Positions 42,809 to 51,782 of a stretch of DNA of 64,000 bases are shown in pieces (positions within the stretch are counted from its first letter, which is position 1; the number at the start of each line of letters is the position of its first letter). The stretch is from NCBI RefSeq assembly GCF_008014695.1, contig NZ_VOXE01000001.1:248001-312000 (forward strand), read 5' to 3'. Origin of the DNA: Chryseobacterium sp. (GTDB lineage Bacteria > Bacteroidota > Bacteroidia > Flavobacteriales > Weeksellaceae). Made by a program: the position numbers and the translations under genes. The notes beneath the pieces are model-generated. The model saw only the letters and a list, made by a program, of their open reading frames with translations. It was not told the DNA's origin and did no database searches.

Positions 42809-43687
42809 TTATTGGTCGTTGTATGTTTTGATGGCGTGTGCGTTTTTCCACTTGCGGTGCGACCACAGATAGTTATCAGGTCTTTTCCTGATGGTATTTT
42901 CCAGCTGTCTATGAAACTTTTTCACGACTTCGAATTGCGTGAATTTTTCTCCGTCGGGATAGATCCGGTGGTAATTTACCTGATAAAAACCACGTTTTAC
43001 CTTTTTCATTTCACAGTATACAAATACCAGATCCATTCTCGTCGCCAGCTTGTCGTATCCGATGAATGCCGGAGTCCGTTGGTGCAGGAATTCAAGACCG
43101 AAATCCACCAGATCCACATGCGGAGTCTGATCGGCTACGAACATATAAATGGAATTACCATCGTTGGTGTTCCGGAAAATATGTTTGATGACGTCATTGG
43201 CTTCCAAAGCCTCGTTCCCGTAACTATTGCGGATTTTCTTAATCTGGTTTTCCCAAAATTCGTTGTTAACTTTCCGGTAAACAGGATGGCAGTGTTCCTG
43301 CGGTACGATCTGGGCTAAAGCATTGAACCATTCCCAATTGAAAACATGTCCAGCAAGAAGAATGATGTTCTTTTTTTCTTCCTTGGCTTCTTCGAAAACT
43401 TCCCGGTTCAGATGCTGCACCCGAACCCGGAGTTCGTGCTGCGAAATGCTGAAAGACCGTACCGTTTCCACCAGATAATCGGAGAAATTAATAAAGAAAT
43501 TCTTTCTGATCTTTTGAAGATCTTGCTCGCTTTTGTCAGGGAAAGAGTTTCTGATATTTTCTCTGACCACTTTTTTTCGGTAACCGAACACGTAGAAAGT
43601 GAAGAAAAATATAAGATCCGCGAAAACGTAAAGTATTTTCAGCGGCAGATGTGAGATCAGGGAAACAATTTTAAATAAAAAATTCAT
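42809..43687 (-). CDS. Lipid A biosynthesis acyltransferase (LpxL/HtrB family)
   Basis: A 292-residue inner-membrane late acyltransferase that adds a secondary acyl chain to lipid A. An N-terminal hydrophobic helix (ILYVFADLIFFFTFYVFGYR) precedes the HxxxxE catalytic motif in LLAGHVFNWEW (His114, Glu119), with FVADQTPH downstream. Family length is normal. It is co-directional with the glycosyltransferase, consistent with envelope glycolipid synthesis. Confidence 0.88.
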   Translation of the reverse strand: MNFLFKIVSLISHLPLKILYVFADLIFFFTFYVFGYRKKVVRENIRNSFPDKSEQDLQKIRKNFFINFSDYLVETVRSFSISQHELRVRVQHLNREVFEEAKEEKKNIILLAGHVFNWEWFNALAQIVPQEHCHPVYRKVNNEFWENQIKKIRNSYGNEALEANDVIKHIFRNTNDGNSIYMFVADQTPHVDLVDFGLEFLHQRTPAFIGYDKLATRMDLVFVYCEMKKVKRGFYQVNYHRIYPDGEKFTQFEVVKKFHRQLENTIRKRPDNYLWSHRKWKNAHAIKTYNDQ

Positions 43688-43784
43688 AAACGAGCCGCTA
43701 ATTTAGTGATAATAATAAAACGGAGAGAATTTCGTTTTCCTCTAACCAATAAATCCTTATATTCGAAGTCAAAATAACGATCAA

Positions 43785-44381
43785 ATGAAAAGAAAAAGTC
43801 TGAACCTGTTTGTTGCAGGATGTATATTCACCGGTTTTTTAGCGTGTTCACAGAAAACCGACAATAAAAGCACAGAAACCAATTCGACAGATACTGTAGT
43901 TGCTACAAAGACTGACAGTGCTGCACTACTCGAAGCAAAGAAGAAACGTGCTGCAGAAGAAATGGCTAAATTGGAGAAGCCTTATCATCCGGAAGACAAT
44001 GCAGAAGCGAAAATCGCAGAAATGGTGACTCTTGCAAAAAAAGAAAACAAGAACGTTATGATTCAGGCCGGTGGAAACTGGTGTATCTGGTGTTTGAGAT
44101 TTAATGATTATGTAAAAAAAACACCTGAACTTAAAGAAGCAGTAGACCAGAATTACGTGTATTACCACCTGAACTGGTCTCCGGAAAACAAGAACGAAGC
44201 CATCTTTAAAAAATACGGTAATCCTGGAGATAAGTTTGGGTATCCGGTTTTCATGGTACTGGATCAAAACGGCAAGCTGATCCACACGCAGGACAGTGCG
44301 GTGCTCGAAGACGGCAAAAAAGGTTACAATCTCCAAAAGGTGAAAGATTTCTTTACCAAATGGGCGCCTAAAGCCTCTTAA
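43785..44381 (+). CDS. Thioredoxin-like lipoprotein
   Basis: A 198-residue protein with a lipoprotein signal (FTGFLAC, lipidated Cys21), an Asn/Thr/Ser-rich linker to about residue 45, a short basic helix, and a thioredoxin-fold domain with WCIWC (Cys100, Cys103) in GGNWCIWCLRFNDYV, then GYPVFMVLDQNGKLIH with the cis-Pro. Probably a periplasmic thiol oxidoreductase attached to a membrane. The upstream TATATTCG (43758-43765) is one base off the -7 consensus. Confidence 0.85.
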   Translation: MKRKSLNLFVAGCIFTGFLACSQKTDNKSTETNSTDTVVATKTDSAALLEAKKKRAAEEMAKLEKPYHPEDNAEAKIAEMVTLAKKENKNVMIQAGGNWCIWCLRFNDYVKKTPELKEAVDQNYVYYHLNWSPENKNEAIFKKYGNPGDKFGYPVFMVLDQNGKLIHTQDSAVLEDGKKGYNLQKVKDFFTKWAPKAS

Positions 44382-44400
44382 GCGAACTGAAAATAAAAAA

Positions 44401-44428
44401 TGCTCCTGAAAGATTCAGGAGTATTGTT
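44401..44428 (+). terminator. Terminator after the thioredoxin-like lipoprotein
   Basis: Stem CTCCTGA / TCAGGAG (44403-44409 with 44415-44421), short loop, then a T-rich stretch. Confidence 0.7.
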
Positions 44429-44540
44429 TTTGCTGAGGCACTCTATGAATGATCCATTCTTTTTCCAAAACAGGTTGCTTTTAAATAAATTACTTTGCAT
44501 TTATACTCAACTTGCTTTTGATCAAAAGATCTTTCTAAAA

Positions 44541-45902
44541 TTACATTAATCGTTTAATCCAGTTCAGTTTCTCATCGGTATATGGCGGATATTTGAGATT
44601 GGGTTCGCCCCACGTTGCCCGGTCGAGCACGGATTTCTGATGCGAAAATGCTTCAAAACCATATTTGCCGTGGTAATTCCCCATTCCCGAATTTCCAACG
44701 CCTCCGAAAGGCAGATGGTCATTGCTCAGATGCATCATCACATCATTGATGCAGCCGCCCCCGAAAGAAATTTTCTGCGTAAAAAGTTCTTTTTCTTCGG
44801 CATTTCCGGAAAAAAGATAAGCAGCAAGAGGTTTTTCCTGTTCCGAAATCCTGAGCAGCGCTTCATTAAAATTCTGAAAGGTGAGGACGGGCAGGATGGG
44901 TCCGAAGATCTCTTCCTGCATCACGGTATCGTCCCAGGAAATATTGTGGAGCAGGGTAGGCTCAATATAACGAATGGCCGCATCGCTGTTTCCCCCATGA
45001 TATACTTTTTCAGGGTCAATTAATCTGGTGAGCCTTTCGAAATTCCTGGTGTTGATGATTCTTGTATAATGTTTCGCGTCTGCAGTGTAGCTGAATTTCT
45101 TCAGATACTGGGTCATGGCATCCAGGAAGCTTTCCTTCACTTTTTCATCCACCAGAATATAATCAGGAGCCACGCAGGTTTGTCCGGCATTCAGAAATTT
45201 GCCCCACACAATGCGTTTTGCGGCCACTTCAAAATCGGCGTGCGAGGTTACAATTGCGGGAGATTTACCGCCCAGTTCCAGCGTTACGGGTGTGAGGTGT
45301 TTCGCGGCGGCTTCGTAAACAATCTTACCCACGCGCGGACTTCCTGTGAAGAATATTTTATCGAATTTCAGTTTGAGGAGTTCGGTCGTTTCCTCAACAC
45401 CGCCTTCCACAACGTGCAGGTAGTCTTTCGGGAAATTTTCGTTGATGATTTTTGCCATGGCTTTCATGGAATGTTCCGCCACTTCACTCGGTTTCAGGAT
45501 ACACGTGTTTCCGGCCGCCAAAGATGCAACCACCGGCGAAAGGGAAAGCTGGTAAGGATAGTTCCATGCACCGATGACGAGCGTACATCCCAAAGGTTCG
45601 GTGTAAATTTTACTGGAAGCGAACTGATTCACGAGATTGGTCCAGACTTTTTTTGGTCCCGCCAACCTTTTCAGGTTTTTCAGATAATAGTCGATATCCT
45701 TTAATACGAATGAAATTTCAGTGGTAAAGGTGTCGAATTCCGATTTTCCGAAATCACTGTAAATGGCTTCACAGAGAAGATTCTGATGGTCTGTGATGAC
45801 GGTTTTCAGCTTTTCAAGATACATTTTCCTGAAGTTTAGGTTCTTTGTTTTCTGGCTGCTGAAGAGTGCTCTCTGTCCGGTTAATATTTCGTGGAAATTC
45901 AT
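44541..45902 (-). CDS. Aldehyde dehydrogenase (ALDH3-like)
   Basis: NAD(P)-dependent oxidation of an aldehyde to the acid. The 453-residue length, lacking an N-terminal extension, is typical of the class 3 / fatty aldehyde dehydrogenase group. Motifs: PLGCTLVIGAWNYPYQL, ILKPSEVAE, FFTGSPRVGK, LELGGKSPA with Glu209, GQTCVAPDY with nucleophile Cys243, and EEIFGPILPV. Divergent from an SDR gene; the two could act on the same alcohol/aldehyde route, but this is only contextual. Confidence 0.93.
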   Translation of the reverse strand: MNFHEILTGQRALFSSQKTKNLNFRKMYLEKLKTVITDHQNLLCEAIYSDFGKSEFDTFTTEISFVLKDIDYYLKNLKRLAGPKKVWTNLVNQFASSKIYTEPLGCTLVIGAWNYPYQLSLSPVVASLAAGNTCILKPSEVAEHSMKAMAKIINENFPKDYLHVVEGGVEETTELLKLKFDKIFFTGSPRVGKIVYEAAAKHLTPVTLELGGKSPAIVTSHADFEVAAKRIVWGKFLNAGQTCVAPDYILVDEKVKESFLDAMTQYLKKFSYTADAKHYTRIINTRNFERLTRLIDPEKVYHGGNSDAAIRYIEPTLLHNISWDDTVMQEEIFGPILPVLTFQNFNEALLRISEQEKPLAAYLFSGNAEEKELFTQKISFGGGCINDVMMHLSNDHLPFGGVGNSGMGNYHGKYGFEAFSHQKSVLDRATWGEPNLKYPPYTDEKLNWIKRLM

Positions 45903-45924
45903 TATATTTATTTCTGATTTAGAA

Positions 45925-45932
45925 CAAATTTA
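45925..45932 (-). promoter_or_regulatory. -7 box of the aldehyde dehydrogenase gene
   Basis: On the minus strand TAAATTTG at 45932-45925 fits TAnnTTTG, 22 bp before the ATG. The divergent SDR start is only 27 bp to the right. Confidence 0.55.
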
Positions 45933-45958
45933 ACCATAAAAACTGATATCATTCAAAA

Positions 45959-46765
45959 ATGGATTTTAAAGGTAAAACGGTGCTCATTACCGGAGGTGCA
46001 TCGGGAATCGGAAAAATAATGGCGAGAAAATCGCTGGAAAGAGGAGTCCGGTGCCTCGTGATCTGGGACCGGAACGAAGAAGGACTCGCATTGCTGAAAA
46101 ATGAGTTTTCAGGTTTCGGAATTCAGGTGATTGCTTTTACCGTGGATGTAATGAATGTAGATGAAGTCCGCATCACCGCGCAAAAAACGAGAACTGAAGC
46201 CGGAAAGATTGATATCCTTATCAACAATGCAGGAATCGTTGTCGGCAAATATTTTCATGAACACAGCCATGATGACATCTCCAAAAGCATGCTCGTGAAT
46301 GCAAATGCTCCCATGCACATCTGTCTGGAGTTTCTGCCGGAAATGATGAAGACCGACTGCGGTTCGGTGTGCAACATCGCTTCTTCTGCAGGATTGATCT
46401 CGAACCCGAAAATGGCAGTATATGCCGCTTCAAAATGGGCGGTGACCGGCTGGAGTGACAGTCTGCGGCTGGAAATGGAACAACTGGGAAAAAGGGTTTC
46501 CGTTACCACGATTATGCCTTTTTTCATCAACACCGGCATGTTTGATGGGGTGAAATCGAAACTGCTTCCGATTCTGGAGCCCGAAAGCACTGCTGAAAGA
46601 ATCATCAAAGCCATTGAAAGCGAAAGAAAAATGCTCGCTATGCCATTGCCTTACTGGTTCATCAGACTCTCGCAGGGAATTTTACCGCTTCCGGCCTTTG
46701 ACTGGGTGATGGATCATGTCTTCGGTATCTATGATACGATGGCAGAGTTCAGAGGCAGAAAATAA
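45959..46765 (+). CDS. Short-chain dehydrogenase/reductase (SDR)
   Basis: A 268-residue classical SDR: nucleotide loop LITGGASGIG (TGxxxGxG at 11-18), NNAGIV at 89-94, and catalytic Ser142/143, Tyr155, Lys159 in YAASK. The C-terminal 40 residues include an aromatic, hydrophobic stretch (PLPYWFIRLSQGILPLPAFD) as in membrane-associated SDRs that act on lipids or sterol-like substrates. Substrate unknown. Divergent from the aldehyde dehydrogenase and followed by a bidirectional terminator. Confidence 0.9.
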   Translation: MDFKGKTVLITGGASGIGKIMARKSLERGVRCLVIWDRNEEGLALLKNEFSGFGIQVIAFTVDVMNVDEVRITAQKTRTEAGKIDILINNAGIVVGKYFHEHSHDDISKSMLVNANAPMHICLEFLPEMMKTDCGSVCNIASSAGLISNPKMAVYAASKWAVTGWSDSLRLEMEQLGKRVSVTTIMPFFINTGMFDGVKSKLLPILEPESTAERIIKAIESERKMLAMPLPYWFIRLSQGILPLPAFDWVMDHVFGIYDTMAEFRGRK

Positions 46766-46767
46766 AA

Positions 46768-46792
46768 AACCACTCTAAAAATTAGAGTGGTT
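46768..46792. terminator. Bidirectional terminator between SDR and rplI
   Basis: Perfect 11-bp stem AACCACTCTAA / TTAGAGTGGTT with a 3-nt loop between convergent genes. Confidence 0.8.
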
Positions 46793-46814
46793 CTGTATTG
46801 AAAAGAAATTTTCC

Positions 46815-47336
46815 TTATGCTTCTTCAGCAGGAGTTTCCTCTACTTTTTTAGGGGCAGGAGCCGGTTTAGGAGCTGCCGGCGCCGGTGGAGCGTCAGAAA
46901 CGATGTCGAATGCGTAATTGTATTCAACATGTCTGTGAAGTCTGATAATGGCCTCAACTTTACCTGTTCTCTTGATCGTGTTCCCAGGAATCTTGATGTA
47001 TTTTTTATCAACAGCAACACCTGCTTTAGCCAATTCTTCGGAAAGATTAGCGTTGTTGATGGATCCGAACAATTTATCTCCGGAACCCACTTTTGTAGCG
47101 ATGGTGATGGAAGTTTTCTTCAGTTTTTCAACAATTGCGTTGGCATCTGCGATTAGCTGAGCTTCTTCTTCTTTTCTGGCTTCCAAAGTAGCTTCTAGCT
47201 GTGCTTTGTTTTTTGGAGTTGCTAAAAGAGCAATTCCCTGCGGCAACAAGAAGTTTCTTGCATAACCTGGTTTAACGTTTACAGTATCGAACTCAAGTCC
47301 TAAGTTCTCTACATCTTTTTTTAGGATAATTTCCAT
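46815..47336 (-). CDS. rplI: 50S ribosomal protein L9
   Basis: Ribosomal L9: N-terminal MEIILKKDVENLGLEFDTVN and VKPGYARNFLLPQGIAL (23S-binding domain), long connecting helix (KAQLEATLEARKEEEAQL), and C-terminal domain with KLFGSINNANLSEEL. The last 25 residues form an Ala/Pro/Glu-rich extension (APPAPAAPKPAPAPKKVEE) beyond the family core. Third gene of the rpsF-rpsR-rplI operon. Confidence 0.95.
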   Translation of the reverse strand: MEIILKKDVENLGLEFDTVNVKPGYARNFLLPQGIALLATPKNKAQLEATLEARKEEEAQLIADANAIVEKLKKTSITIATKVGSGDKLFGSINNANLSEELAKAGVAVDKKYIKIPGNTIKRTGKVEAIIRLHRHVEYNYAFDIVSDAPPAPAAPKPAPAPKKVEETPAEEA

Positions 47337-47407
47337 TGTTGTTGTCCTTTTTTAATTAGAAGTTAGGCGTTTTTGTAAAACAGCCAACAACTATTTGGGT
47401 TAAATAA

Positions 47408-47710
47408 TTATTTCAATAAATCCGCAACATAAGGCATCAAAGCCAAATGTCTTGCTCTTTTGATTGCTGAAGAAACTTTTCTCTGGTATTTCAAAGAAGT
47501 TCCGGTGTATCTTCTAGGTAAAATTTTACCCTGTTCGTTAACGAACTGAAGAAGGAAGTCAGCATCTTTATAATCCACATGCTTAATTCCGTATTTTTTG
47601 AATCTACAGTATTTTTTCTGTGATTTTGTATTAATATCAAGTGGAGTAAGGAATTTTACTTCTGATTCTCCTCCGGCTGAGGCTTGTTTAGCCATATCAT
47701 CTATTGCCAT
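47408..47710 (-). CDS. rpsR: 30S ribosomal protein S18
   Basis: A 100-residue S18: [40 protein letters not shown] and [20 protein letters not shown] are the family core, with an N-terminal Ser/Gly/Glu-rich lead. S18 pairs with S6 on the 30S platform. Middle gene of the S6-S18-L9 operon. Confidence 0.96.
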   Translation of the reverse strand: MAIDDMAKQASAGGESEVKFLTPLDINTKSQKKYCRFKKYGIKHVDYKDADFLLQFVNEQGKILPRRYTGTSLKYQRKVSSAIKRARHLALMPYVADLLK

Positions 47711-47737
47711 ATTCTGTAATTTTTTAGAGGGTTAAAA

Positions 47738-48079
47738 TTAAGCTCTTGCAGTTTTTACTTTTGTTCTTCTGGTAACTGCATAGTCGATTGCGTGTTTGTC
47801 CAGTTTAGTGGTCAGGAAACGGATGATTCGCTCATCACGTTTGAAAGCCAGCTCTAAATCTGCTACCACGGTTCCTTCACCTTTAAATTCAATTAAAGTG
47901 TAAAATCCATTCTTTTTCAGTTGAATAGGATACGCTAATTTCTTCAGTCCCCAGTTTTCTTTGGCAACGATTTCGCAATTGTGTGAAGTCATCAGATCTT
48001 CAAATTTTTTCACTGCTTCCTCCACCTGAGCATCAGATAGAACGGGAGTTAAAATGAAAACAGTTTCGTAATTGTTCAT
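47738..48079 (-). CDS. rpsF: 30S ribosomal protein S6
   Basis: A 113-residue S6: [48 protein letters not shown] and [14 protein letters not shown]. The frame is open to 48115, but the family starts at MNNYET (48079), which also lies suitably downstream of the -7 box. First gene of the rpsF-rpsR-rplI operon. Confidence 0.95.
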   Translation of the reverse strand: MNNYETVFILTPVLSDAQVEEAVKKFEDLMTSHNCEIVAKENWGLKKLAYPIQLKKNGFYTLIEFKGEGTVVADLELAFKRDERIIRFLTTKLDKHAIDYAVTRRTKVKTARA

Positions 48080-48112
48080 AATGTTAAAATATTTGTTATT
48101 TATTTCGAGGTG

Positions 48113-48120
48113 CAAAAATA
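48113..48120 (-). promoter_or_regulatory. -7 box of the rpsF operon
   Basis: On the minus strand TATTTTTG at 48120-48113 fits TAnnTTTG; the S6 start at 48079 would have a leader of about 30 nt. Confidence 0.6.
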
Positions 48121-48236
48121 TAAATTTTAATTAGAATGTACAAGTAATTAATGGATTAGGTTGGTTTTTTATTGAATGTATAGTGATGTTTGCTGTCCTG
48201 AATTGCAGAAAAATGGACTTGAACGCTTGAATATTG

Positions 48237-48265
48237 TTTCGGCGGCGGCGAAGCCGCCGCCGAAA
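48237..48265. repeat. Very GC-rich perfect hairpin
   Basis: A perfect 13-bp inverted repeat (48237-48249 with 48253-48265) built from GGC triplets, with a GAA loop, inside AT-rich intergenic DNA. No T-run follows on either side except A-rich DNA to the right. It lies between the rpsF promoter and the E2 terminator and is not needed as a terminator for either gene. Confidence 0.7.
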
Positions 48266-48298
48266 AAGAAAGATAAACCAATACATTTCTCAAAACAA

Positions 48299-48321
48299 AA
48301 CCTCCGGAATTTCCGGAGGTT
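48299..48321 (-). terminator. Terminator of the second E2 gene
   Basis: Perfect 11-bp stem AACCTCCGGAA / TTCCGGAGGTT with minimal loop, 16 bp beyond the E2 stop on the minus strand, followed on that strand by TTTTGTTTTG. Confidence 0.8.
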
Positions 48322-48336
48322 CATCATCATTTATTT

Positions 48337-49674
48337 CTATATTTCGGTATCCAGATCCCAGTTCTGCAGGTAATCGTGAACGTGTTTCAGGAACATTCCA
48401 CCAAGTGAACCGTCTACCACACGGTGATCGTAAGAATGAGACATGAACATTAAATGGCGGATTGCAATAACGTCGCCGTCTTTTGTCTCCAGAACCGCCG
48501 GTTTTTTTACAATGGCACCGACCGCTAAAATAGCAACTTGTGGTTGAGGAATAATTGGTGTTCCCATTAGATTCCCAAAACCACCGACATTCGAAATCGT
48601 GTAGGTGGCGCCCTGAGTGTCTTCCGGTCTCAGTTTTTTGTTTCGCGCGCGGTAAGCAAGATCGTTAATCGCTTTAGCAAGTCCGGAAAGGGAAAGTTGG
48701 TCGGCATTTTTAATCACCGGAACAATTAAGTTACCGTCCGGAAGGGCCGTTGCCATTCCGATATTGATATTTTTCTTTTTGATGATTTTATCGCCGTCTA
48801 CAGAAACGTTGATCATCGGGAAATCCTGAATCGCTTTTACAATGGCCTTCACGAAGATCGGCATATAAGTCAGTTTTTCACCTTCGCGTTTTTCGAAAGC
48901 ATCTTTGTGTTTGGTTCTCCATTTCACAACGTTTGTCACATCAGACTCAATGAACGAAGTTACGTGCGGAGAAGTTCTTTTTGAATTCACCATCGCATCG
49001 GCGATGATTTTACGAACGCGGTCCATTTGGATCACTTCGTCGCCCGCGCCAACTGCAATTGGTGCAGAAACCGGTGCCGCAGGTTGCGGAGCTGCAGGAG
49101 CAGCTGCCTGAGGAGCTGAAACAGTTTGCTTCGCTTCGCTGGTAACGATACCTCTGTTGGAAACATAAGCCAGGATATCTTCTTTTGTGATTCTACCTTC
49201 GATACCGCTTCCTTTGATGGATTTAAGCTCACTTTCGGAAATATTTTCCTGCTGTGCGATATTTTTCACCAATGGCGATAAATACAAATCTCCCGAAAAT
49301 TCCTGACCAGCTGATGCTACTACGGGTTTTTCAAGTTCTTTTACGTCAGCCTCCGAAAGCTGAGGGATGTCTGTTTTTACCTCTTCGGCAGTTTTTGGTT
49401 GTTGAGACTGTTCTGCAACTGCTTCACCTTCACCTCCAACTTCAAGAATGGCAATGGCCTCGCCAATTTTTGCGACATCATCTTTTTGCTTCAGAATTTT
49501 GATGATTTTCCCCGAAACCGGTGTCGGAACGTCGGAATCAACTTTATCTGTAGCAATTTCCACAACGGAATCGTCTTCTTTAACCGTATCTCCTTCACTG
49601 AACATCCAACTGATAATTGTCGCTTCCATCACGCCTTCACCCATGGAAGGAAGTAGTAATTTATATTCTGCCAT
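48337..49674 (-). CDS. 2-Oxoacid dehydrogenase E2 (branched-chain or pyruvate type)
   Basis: A 445-residue dihydrolipoamide acyltransferase, distinct from SucB. One lipoyl domain with Lys44 in EIATDKVDSDVP, linker, peripheral subunit-binding domain (SPLVKNIAQQENISESELKS), Pro/Ala-rich linker, and catalytic domain with SHSYDHRVVDGSLGG. The lipoyl sequence DKVDSDVP and overall layout fit branched-chain 2-oxoacid dehydrogenase E2 of Bacteroidota, but pyruvate specificity cannot be excluded. No E1 gene lies alongside. The -7 box TATATTTG at 49702 serves it. Confidence 0.9.
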   Translation of the reverse strand: MAEYKLLLPSMGEGVMEATIISWMFSEGDTVKEDDSVVEIATDKVDSDVPTPVSGKIIKILKQKDDVAKIGEAIAILEVGGEGEAVAEQSQQPKTAEEVKTDIPQLSEADVKELEKPVVASAGQEFSGDLYLSPLVKNIAQQENISESELKSIKGSGIEGRITKEDILAYVSNRGIVTSEAKQTVSAPQAAAPAAPQPAAPVSAPIAVGAGDEVIQMDRVRKIIADAMVNSKRTSPHVTSFIESDVTNVVKWRTKHKDAFEKREGEKLTYMPIFVKAIVKAIQDFPMINVSVDGDKIIKKKNINIGMATALPDGNLIVPVIKNADQLSLSGLAKAINDLAYRARNKKLRPEDTQGATYTISNVGGFGNLMGTPIIPQPQVAILAVGAIVKKPAVLETKDGDVIAIRHLMFMSHSYDHRVVDGSLGGMFLKHVHDYLQNWDLDTEI

Positions 49675-49694
49675 TTTTAATTTTTAGATTTTCA

Positions 49695-49702
49695 CAAATA
49701 TA
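49695..49702 (-). promoter_or_regulatory. -7 box of the second E2 gene
   Basis: On the minus strand TATATTTG at 49702-49695 fits TAnnTTTG, 20 bp before the ATG at 49674. Confidence 0.55.
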
Positions 49703-49735
49703 TAAAAAATTGAACATTTTTTGAGAATAGTATAA

Positions 49736-50563
49736 TCAGGCAAATTCCACATAGATTTTTTCACCTACGCTGAGCCCGAAAAGCGATTTAGCGCCGTTGT
49801 TAATATTTCCTTTGTAAATCGTAAGTTCTAAAAGATCTGCGTCATTGAAAATTGCTGCAGATTTGCCGTGGGACTCCGGTTCAAGTTTCCAGTCTGTCAC
49901 CACGTCGGTATACTGGCCGTAAATTTTTGTCAAAGCAAGATTTCTGAATTTTACAATGAAATTTTCAAAGTTCACTCCGTTTTTTTCAAAGAATTTTTTG
50001 TGGATGTTGGAAACTACATTCCCGAAATTATCAATAAACATCACTTCGCCGATAATCATATTTTCATTTTCATTGAAAACGGGCCTCGGGAAAGAAAGCT
50101 GTTTGGGATTCTTGAATTTCCTTCCGATCACTTCAGGAAGTCCGCCGTTCTGAAGATGAACTGCCGCCGGAGCAAAAATATCGGTGGAGGTAAAACTCAC
50201 TTCATCATCAAAACGGTTGTTGAGCGTAATTTCGTAAACCGCTTCGGGCTGGATGTCGTAGAAAATAAGACTCAGTACTCCATTGTCTGCTGCGATAAAA
50301 TAATGGCCGTTGGCTTTGTAAATGATGCTTTTCCTTTCTTTCGTATAAAAACTGTCGACCGATATAATATGAACCGTGTCTTTCGGGAAAAACGAATAGG
50401 AATTCCGAACGATATAAGCGGTCTGCAGTAGATTGTATGCCTGTATTTCGTGTGAAATATCGACCAGTCTGATGTCTTCTTTCAGGCTCAGGATCCTGCC
50501 TTTCACAGAAGCCACTCTGTGATCTACCAAACCATAATCTGAAGTAAATGTGATAACTGACAT
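49736..50563 (-). CDS. SAM hydroxide adenosyltransferase (DUF62/COG1912)
   Basis: A 275-residue protein of the DUF62 family, which hydrolyses S-adenosylmethionine to adenosine and methionine and is related to fluorinase. It starts MSVITFTSDYGLVDHRVASV with the family's TFTSDYG motif, followed by DISHEIQAYNLLQTAYIVRN, YFIAADNGVLSLI, and the C-terminal beta-barrel with MFIDNFGNVVSNI. The frame is open to 50680, but ATG 50563 is the family start and follows the -7 box TAAATTTG at 50592. Divergent from phoH. Confidence 0.9.
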   Translation of the reverse strand: MSVITFTSDYGLVDHRVASVKGRILSLKEDIRLVDISHEIQAYNLLQTAYIVRNSYSFFPKDTVHIISVDSFYTKERKSIIYKANGHYFIAADNGVLSLIFYDIQPEAVYEITLNNRFDDEVSFTSTDIFAPAAVHLQNGGLPEVIGRKFKNPKQLSFPRPVFNENENMIIGEVMFIDNFGNVVSNIHKKFFEKNGVNFENFIVKFRNLALTKIYGQYTDVVTDWKLEPESHGKSAAIFNDADLLELTIYKGNINNGAKSLFGLSVGEKIYVEFA

Positions 50564-50584
50564 TGAAATATAACCGTGAGAGGG

Positions 50585-50592
50585 CAAATTTA
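50585..50592 (-). promoter_or_regulatory. -7 box of the DUF62 gene
   Basis: On the minus strand TAAATTTG at 50592-50585 fits TAnnTTTG. It lies between the two candidate starts and excludes 50680. Confidence 0.6.
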
Positions 50593-50692
50593 AATTAAAA
50601 AAATATTTTCTGCACCATTGCATAAAATTAAACTTGGTATCTGAAATAAAAATTATATTTTTAAAAAATATTCTAAACAAAACAATTAATAG

Positions 50693-51652
50693 ATGTTTGA
50701 AGTCAACTATGAAATTTCCGGGATCGACATTAAGACTTTCTACGGAGTGAACAATCAGTTTTTCAATGTGCTGAAATCCAGCTTTCCGACCTTAAAAATT
50801 ACCGGACGAGACCACTTTGTTTTTGCCATGGGCAACCGCGAAGCTTTAGATATTATGGAGCAGAAGCTGGATGATATCGTCGGGTTTATTTCGAAAAACA
50901 ATTCCATTACTTTAAAAGATATAGAGAATATACTCAATTTAAAAGATGAAACCGAAAAACAGCTCGTTTTTGATCAGGATATCATTGTTAAAGGCGTGAA
51001 CGGTAAAGTGATCAAAGCCAAAACCACAAATCTTAAAAAACTGGTAAAAGAGTCCGAGGTTAAGGATATGGTTTTTGCAATTGGTCCTGCGGGAACAGGG
51101 AAAACATACACAAGCGTTGCTTTGGCAGCAAGAGCACTCCGCGATAAAGAAGTGAAGAGAATTATACTTACAAGGCCCGCCGTAGAAGCCGGCGAAAGCC
51201 TCGGATTTTTACCCGGAGATTTAAAGGAAAAACTCGATCCTTACTTACAACCGCTTTATGATGCGCTTCGGGATATGATCCCGCACGAAAAACTGGAAGG
51301 TTATATCGAAAAAAAAGTAATTGAAGTCGCGCCACTGGCTTTTATGCGCGGACGCACACTTGACGAAGCTTTTGTGATTCTGGATGAAGCCCAAAATACG
51401 ACGCATCTGCAGATGAAAATGTTTCTTACCAGAATGGGAATGAACGCCAAGTTCATCATTACCGGTGATCCGAGTCAGGTAGATTTGCCGCTCCGCCAGA
51501 AATCCGGTTTAAAAGAAGCCATGCGTATCCTGAAAGATGTGAAAGAAATCGGATTTGTACATTTAACCGATGAAGATGTGGTACGTCATCCTGTAGTGCG
51601 GAAAATCATCAATGCCTATGGAAATGAAGAAAAACGACAGCGCGAAGAGTAG
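50693..51652 (+). CDS. phoH: PhoH-family ATPase
   Basis: A 319-residue PhoH-like P-loop ATPase. An N-terminal KH-like RNA-binding part (about 1-110) precedes Walker A GPAGTGKTYTSVALA near residue 133, ILTRPAVEAGESLGFLPGDL, and Walker B AFVILDEAQNTTHLQMKMFL, then FIITGDPSQVDLP. Family members associate with YbeY and RNA metabolism. Length is normal. Divergent from the DUF62 gene. Confidence 0.94.
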   Translation: MFEVNYEISGIDIKTFYGVNNQFFNVLKSSFPTLKITGRDHFVFAMGNREALDIMEQKLDDIVGFISKNNSITLKDIENILNLKDETEKQLVFDQDIIVKGVNGKVIKAKTTNLKKLVKESEVKDMVFAIGPAGTGKTYTSVALAARALRDKEVKRIILTRPAVEAGESLGFLPGDLKEKLDPYLQPLYDALRDMIPHEKLEGYIEKKVIEVAPLAFMRGRTLDEAFVILDEAQNTTHLQMKMFLTRMGMNAKFIITGDPSQVDLPLRQKSGLKEAMRILKDVKEIGFVHLTDEDVVRHPVVRKIINAYGNEEKRQREE

Positions 51653-51741
51653 TTGTTCACATATACACTTCAACGAAATATTGTTCTATTTATACTATTA
51701 AAAGGGGTTTAACGAATTATTTTTAAAAATTTAGTTAATAA

Positions 51742-51772
51742 TTTGTTAATTAGATTAATAATTTTATATTTG
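51742..51772 (+). promoter_or_regulatory. Promoter of the first outer-membrane barrel gene
   Basis: TTTG at 51742-51745 and TATATTTG at 51765-51772 with a 19-bp spacer: one of the best -33/-7 matches in the window, 11 bp before the ATG. Confidence 0.75.
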
Positions 51773-51782
51773 TCGCACAACA

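Noticed and set aside
48176-48446. Small plus-strand ORFs over the GC-rich hairpin and E2 terminator
   Set aside because: Low-complexity translations of inverted repeats with no family resemblance.
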